Assembly (NCBI GenBank): GCA_019358875.1
Contig: JAHHIF010000017.1
Span: forward strand, 62,001-126,000
Length of the DNA stretch: 64,000 nt
Reading direction: 5' to 3'
From: Symplocastrum torsivum CPER-KK1
GTDB lineage: Bacteria > Cyanobacteriota > Cyanobacteriia > Cyanobacteriales > Coleofasciculaceae
Positions within the stretch are counted from its first letter, which is position 1, and each line of letters starts with the position of its first letter. Below are positions 61,104 to 64,000 of the stretch, in pieces. The position numbers and the translations under genes were made by a program. The notes below the pieces were generated by a model, which made no database searches, was not told where the DNA came from, and saw only the letters and a program-made list of their open reading frames with translations.

Positions 61104-61937
61104 TTAGCTAAAAGGGAAAAATAGCCGTAGGTAGGTGGATAAAATCGCCTCTCCCCAGAAAACCGACAAGGCTGCTCCTAAGGCGAGAAAAGGGCCAAAA
61201 GGCATTGGTTGTCTACGATCTAGCCAACCGAGAGCGATCGCACCGCCACCAGCGAAAGCACCAACAGCACAGGCAATAAATCCCCCTAAAAGCAGATATT
61301 TCCATCCCAACCAAGCTCCCATCATTGCCGCTAATTTTGCATCTCCCCCACCCATGGCCGCTTGTCCAAAGATCATTGAGCCAACAACGGTAATAATGTC
61401 AAATAGCCAAATCCCAAGCACAGCAGCGATAATGCCCACCATTAACTGCTTGAATCCGTCTGGCAGTTGAGACGCTTGTAAAAAACCAGCAGTTCCTTGG
61501 AACACTAAACCCGCTACCAATCCAGACTGAGTTAAGGAGTTCGGTAGGGTCATCGTATCCAGGTCAATCAGAGAGAGTGCGAGTAACCAGCTCAAAAAAG
61601 CCCAATAGCCTAACGTTTCAACCCCAAAGCCATACATCCAGAAAACCAACACATACAGCACACCCGTTATCCCTTCTACCACGGGATATCGCGACGGAAT
61701 CCGGCTTCGGCAGTGACGGCAGCGCCCTTTCAACAAAAACCAACCCAATACTGGAATATTCTCGCGTTTTCCCAGCTTATGTAAGCACTGGGGACAGCGA
61801 GATGGAGGCCAGAGAATCGATAGATTAGCTGGCAGTCGATAAACTACAACATTTAGGAAGCTACCAATCGAGGCACCTACAGCAAAAACAGTCAAAGAAG
61901 TCAGACTAATAACCAGAGCTTCCATGTTATGTAGCAA
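61104..61937 (-). CDS. pilD: Prepilin peptidase / N-methyltransferase (PilD)
   Basis: PilD cuts the leader from type IV prepilins and methylates the new N-terminus. The 277-residue protein has about eight membrane helices, the zinc-binding cysteine pairs CPQC and CRHC (about 47-77), the first catalytic aspartate in SLIDLDTMTLPN (about 121-132) and the second in MGGGDAKLAAMMGAWLG (about 195-211). Type IV pili drive twitching motility and DNA uptake in cyanobacteria. It sits upstream of the accD pair on -, with about 190 bases in between. Confidence 0.96.
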   Translation of the reverse strand: MLHNMEALVISLTSLTVFAVGASIGSFLNVVVYRLPANLSILWPPSRCPQCLHKLGKRENIPVLGWFLLKGRCRHCRSRIPSRYPVVEGITGVLYVLVFWMYGFGVETLGYWAFLSWLLALSLIDLDTMTLPNSLTQSGLVAGLVFQGTAGFLQASQLPDGFKQLMVGIIAAVLGIWLFDIITVVGSMIFGQAAMGGGDAKLAAMMGAWLGWKYLLLGGFIACAVGAFAGGGAIALGWLDRRQPMPFGPFLALGAALSVFWGEAILSTYLRLFFPFS

Positions 61938-61977
61938 TCCTTAACTTTAGGTGCTAATTGTCTGCTGTTAATTATTG

Positions 61978-62020
61978 GTGAACAACCAACAACTAACAAC
62001 GAACAACCAATAACTAATAA
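61978..62020. repeat. 7-base tandem repeat (ACAACCA variants)
   Basis: Five to six copies of AACAACC/AACTAAC-like heptamers, the reverse complement of the family at 12059-12084. Confidence 0.75.
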
Positions 62021-62277
62021 ATTTCCGCCTCAAGCTGGCCAAAAGGCACAAAAGATTCCTGCGGTAAAAGAATTACTTTACTTCTAAAAATAAGCTTGCC
62101 TCGATGGGTATAGCGGTCAATAGCTACACCATAAGGACGCTGTGTGAGTTCTGGATGAACTTCATAATAAGTACGGTAAATTTGTCGAGCTGCTCTTAAG
62201 AGAGCCGGATCTAGCAGCATCGGTAAATCCATCCGATCTGCGTAACTTCCTTGTGCTTGCTGTGACGTGTACACCAC
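62014..62277 (-). CDS. Conserved cyanobacterial hypothetical protein, 87 aa
   Basis: The 87-residue protein has a helical front (MDLPMLLDPALLRAARQIYR, about 16-35) and a beta-rich end (YGVAIDRYTHRGKLIFRSKV). It resembles small cyanobacterial proteins of unknown role. The listed start is a GTG; an ATG at codon 16 would give a 72-residue protein beginning at the conserved part. It lies between leuB and pilD on -. Confidence 0.65.
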   Translation of the reverse strand: MVYTSQQAQGSYADRMDLPMLLDPALLRAARQIYRTYYEVHPELTQRPYGVAIDRYTHRGKLIFRSKVILLPQESFVPFGQLEAEIY

Positions 62278-62381
62278 CCACCTACCCCTCTACCCCTATT
62301 GTTTATGCTCGACTTTAATCCACTAGCGCCATTACAGCAAGAGGCGCCGGAGCGTAAAAAATTGTTTTAATCGTACAAAAA

Positions 62382-63470
62382 TTAACTACGCTCTAGTGCG
62401 CGAATTAAGGAATCTCCCATTGCGCGACAGCCCAATAGGTTCATTCCTTCCGACATGATGTCCCCGGTGCGATCGCCTGAGTCCAACACCTGTAGCACTG
62501 CCTGCTCAATTCGTTGGGCTGCTGTAGGCTGATTTAAGCCATAGCGTAGCATCATTGCAGCACTTAATACCTGAGCCAAGGGATTAGCTTTATCTTGACC
62601 TGCAATGTCAGGTGCTGAGCCGTGGACAGGTTCAAAGACACCAGGATTTTTGTCCCCTAAACTCGCCGAGGGTAACATCCCAATGCTGCCAGTAAGCATC
62701 GCTGCTGCATCGGAGAGAATGTCTCCGAACAGATTGCCAGTGACAATCGTGTCAAACTGTTTCGGTGCCCTGAGTAGCTGCATAGCCGCATTATCAACAT
62801 ACAGGTGAGATAGCTCAACATCAGGATACTCAGAGCCTAGTTGCGTAATGCGATCGCGCCACAACTGCGACACCTCCAGCACATTTGCCTTATCCACCGA
62901 GCAAAGTCTCTTTCCCCGTTTCTGTGCCGTCTCAAATGCTACCCGTCCAATTCGGTCAATCTCGGCTTCTGTATAAGCCATCGTATTGACCCCTCGTTTC
63001 TCACCTGTTTCCGTGGTAAAGACACCCCTAGGCCGACCAAAGTAGATACCACCCGTGAGTTCTCGCACCACCATAATATCAACGCCCTCAACCACTTCCC
63101 GTTTCAAGCTTGAGGCATCAATTAGTTGGGGTAATATTGTCGCGGGTCGAAGATTGGCAAATAAACTAAGACCAGCTCTTAAACCCAAGAGTCCGGTTTC
63201 TGGGCGTAAATGGCGAGGTAGAGAGTCCCACTTATAACCGCCAATTGCCGCTAGCAACACTGCATCACTGTTACGGCACATTTCCAGAGTATCAGCAGGC
63301 AGTGGTTCACCGACTGCATCAATCGCTGCACCCCCGATTAGGGCTTCTTGAAACTCAAACCGTAAGTCTAGCTGCTCACCTACGACTTTTAGAACATCTA
63401 CCGCTACTGCCATGATTTCCGGACCAATACCATCGCCGGGGAGTAGGGTAATGCGGTAAGAGTGGGTCAT
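62382..63470 (-). CDS. leuB: 3-isopropylmalate dehydrogenase (LeuB)
   Basis: LeuB oxidises and decarboxylates 3-isopropylmalate in leucine synthesis with NAD. The 362-residue protein starts ITLLPGDGIGPEIMAVAVDV, contains LRAGLSLFANLRPA, the catalytic tyrosine region ELTGGIYFGRPRG and the metal/NAD segment GNLFGDILSDAAAMLTGSIG with EPVHGSAPDIAGQ. All are conserved. It follows the coiled-coil gene at the edge of the window by 135 bases. ilvB, in the same pathway family, is elsewhere in the window. Confidence 0.97.
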   Translation of the reverse strand: MTHSYRITLLPGDGIGPEIMAVAVDVLKVVGEQLDLRFEFQEALIGGAAIDAVGEPLPADTLEMCRNSDAVLLAAIGGYKWDSLPRHLRPETGLLGLRAGLSLFANLRPATILPQLIDASSLKREVVEGVDIMVVRELTGGIYFGRPRGVFTTETGEKRGVNTMAYTEAEIDRIGRVAFETAQKRGKRLCSVDKANVLEVSQLWRDRITQLGSEYPDVELSHLYVDNAAMQLLRAPKQFDTIVTGNLFGDILSDAAAMLTGSIGMLPSASLGDKNPGVFEPVHGSAPDIAGQDKANPLAQVLSAAMMLRYGLNQPTAAQRIEQAVLQVLDSGDRTGDIMSEGMNLLGCRAMGDSLIRALERS

Positions 63471-63605
63471 TGTACGTTTTAGCTAAGTTAACTATTTAAA
63501 CGGTGGCGGAAATTTTTGCCGATTAAATATCATACCTAGCAAACGTACAGATGGAATCGTCGTTTAACTTGATTGCAGGTCAGTACAACAATAAACTGGC
63601 TCTGG

Positions 63606-64000
63606 CTAGCTAACTTCTGCAAGCGTTGTAGTTGCAGGGACGTTCTTATTGTCTGTACCCTGTGAGGACTCTAGAGTAGGAATACGGCTTTGTAAGGATG
63701 CGATCGCCTGACCCTGTTGCTCTACTAATTTCGGAATAATCTTAAATTTACCTAGCACTTTCTCCACCCTAGCCATACGGCTCTCCACCGTCGTTATCGT
63801 CTGGCTAAATTGACTGAGTTCTCCTGTAAGCGGTTCAACGTTCCCCAGTAAGCTTTCTACCTCAGCCATACGACTCTCTACTGCCGTTACTGTTTGGCTC
63901 AATTGGCTGATTTGTCCTGTTAGGGGTTCAACGTTGCCTAGTAAGCTTTTTACCTCAGCCATATGGCTCTCTAGCGTCGTTACCGTCTGGCTCAATTCGC
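63606..64000 (-). CDS. Coiled-coil protein with 31-residue repeats, truncated by window edge
   Basis: The visible C-terminal 131 codons contain three tandem 31-residue units (SQTVTTLESHMAEVKSLLGN followed by VEPLTGQISQL, and variants), each with heptad-like spacing of hydrophobic residues, then a short disordered tail. The frame stays open to base 64000, so the N-terminus lies beyond the window. Repeats 1 and 2 are close at DNA level, so the number of units may vary between strains. The function is unknown; similar repeats occur in structural or methyl-accepting-type coiled-coil proteins. Confidence 0.8.
   Translation of the reverse strand, partial: ELSQTVTTLESHMAEVKSLLGNVEPLTGQISQLSQTVTAVESRMAEVESLLGNVEPLTGELSQFSQTITTVESRMARVEKVLGKFKIIPKLVEQQGQAIASLQSRIPTLESSQGTDNKNVPATTTLAEVS

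Overview
The window is chromosomal DNA from a cyanobacterium. It carries photosystem I genes psaF and psaJ, cytochrome c-550 genes psbV and psbV2, plastocyanin, heme oxygenase, the chlorophyll-cyclase factor ycf54 and the alkane pair ADO/AAR. The octamer GCGATCGC (HIP1-like) recurs inside and between genes. Short 7-base tandem repeats, many small inverted-repeat elements and large STAND/TPR proteins suggest a large-genome, probably filamentous strain (inference; no marker fixes the genus). No rRNA, tRNA, CRISPR array or complete insertion sequence was recognised.

Layout. 0-3 kb: psaF-psaJ, a DJ-1/PfpI protein, a Mug glycosylase and a hypothetical, on +. 3-7.5 kb: mostly - strand (DUF308 protein, UbiG-like methyltransferase, TPR protein, NUDIX, OB-fold lipoprotein). 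7.7-10.2 kb: folD, GGPP synthase and a PAP2-like protein on +. 10.4-12.9 kb: small and secreted hypotheticals, ycf54 and pdxJ on -. 13.3-16.6 kb: ilvB (with an unusual zinc-ribbon tail) and a GH10-like secreted protein on +. 16.7-26.1 kb is the accessory part: a TnpB remnant, a STAND NTPase, then an all-minus array of two Ras-like GTPases, three near-identical roadblock proteins, a V4R-like protein and two stand-alone protoglobins. 26.8-30.6 kb: saccharopine-dehydrogenase-like protein, glcD and an SGNH hydrolase. 31-33.4 kb: a tandem pair of Mo-nitrogenase C-terminal-family proteins and a lone P-domain protein. 34.5-40.5 kb: ho1, folE, an SDR, accA, AAR and ADO on -. 40.6-44 kb: an orphan ABC permease, a glycosyltransferase and a YdcF protein on +. 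44-50 kb: clpC and conserved hypotheticals on -. 50.6-55.1 kb: DoxX, a membrane protein, a MASE1 histidine kinase and a RuvX-like protein on +. 55.2-64 kb: all on - : two rhomboids, psbV-psbV2-petE, accD, pilD, leuB and a coiled-coil gene cut by the window edge.

How genes fit together. AAR and ADO turn acyl-ACP into alkanes, and accA and accD supply malonyl-CoA for the same fatty-acid pool. psbV, psbV2 and petE are lumenal electron-transfer or oxygen-evolution proteins in one block. The GTPase/roadblock/V4R/protoglobin array pairs apparent gas or small-molecule sensor domains with an MglA/MglB-like switch and is the best candidate for an undescribed system. Many intergenic regions are long (0.3-1.2 kb) and filled with palindromic or MITE-like repeats, at least two of which lie close to or across gene starts.
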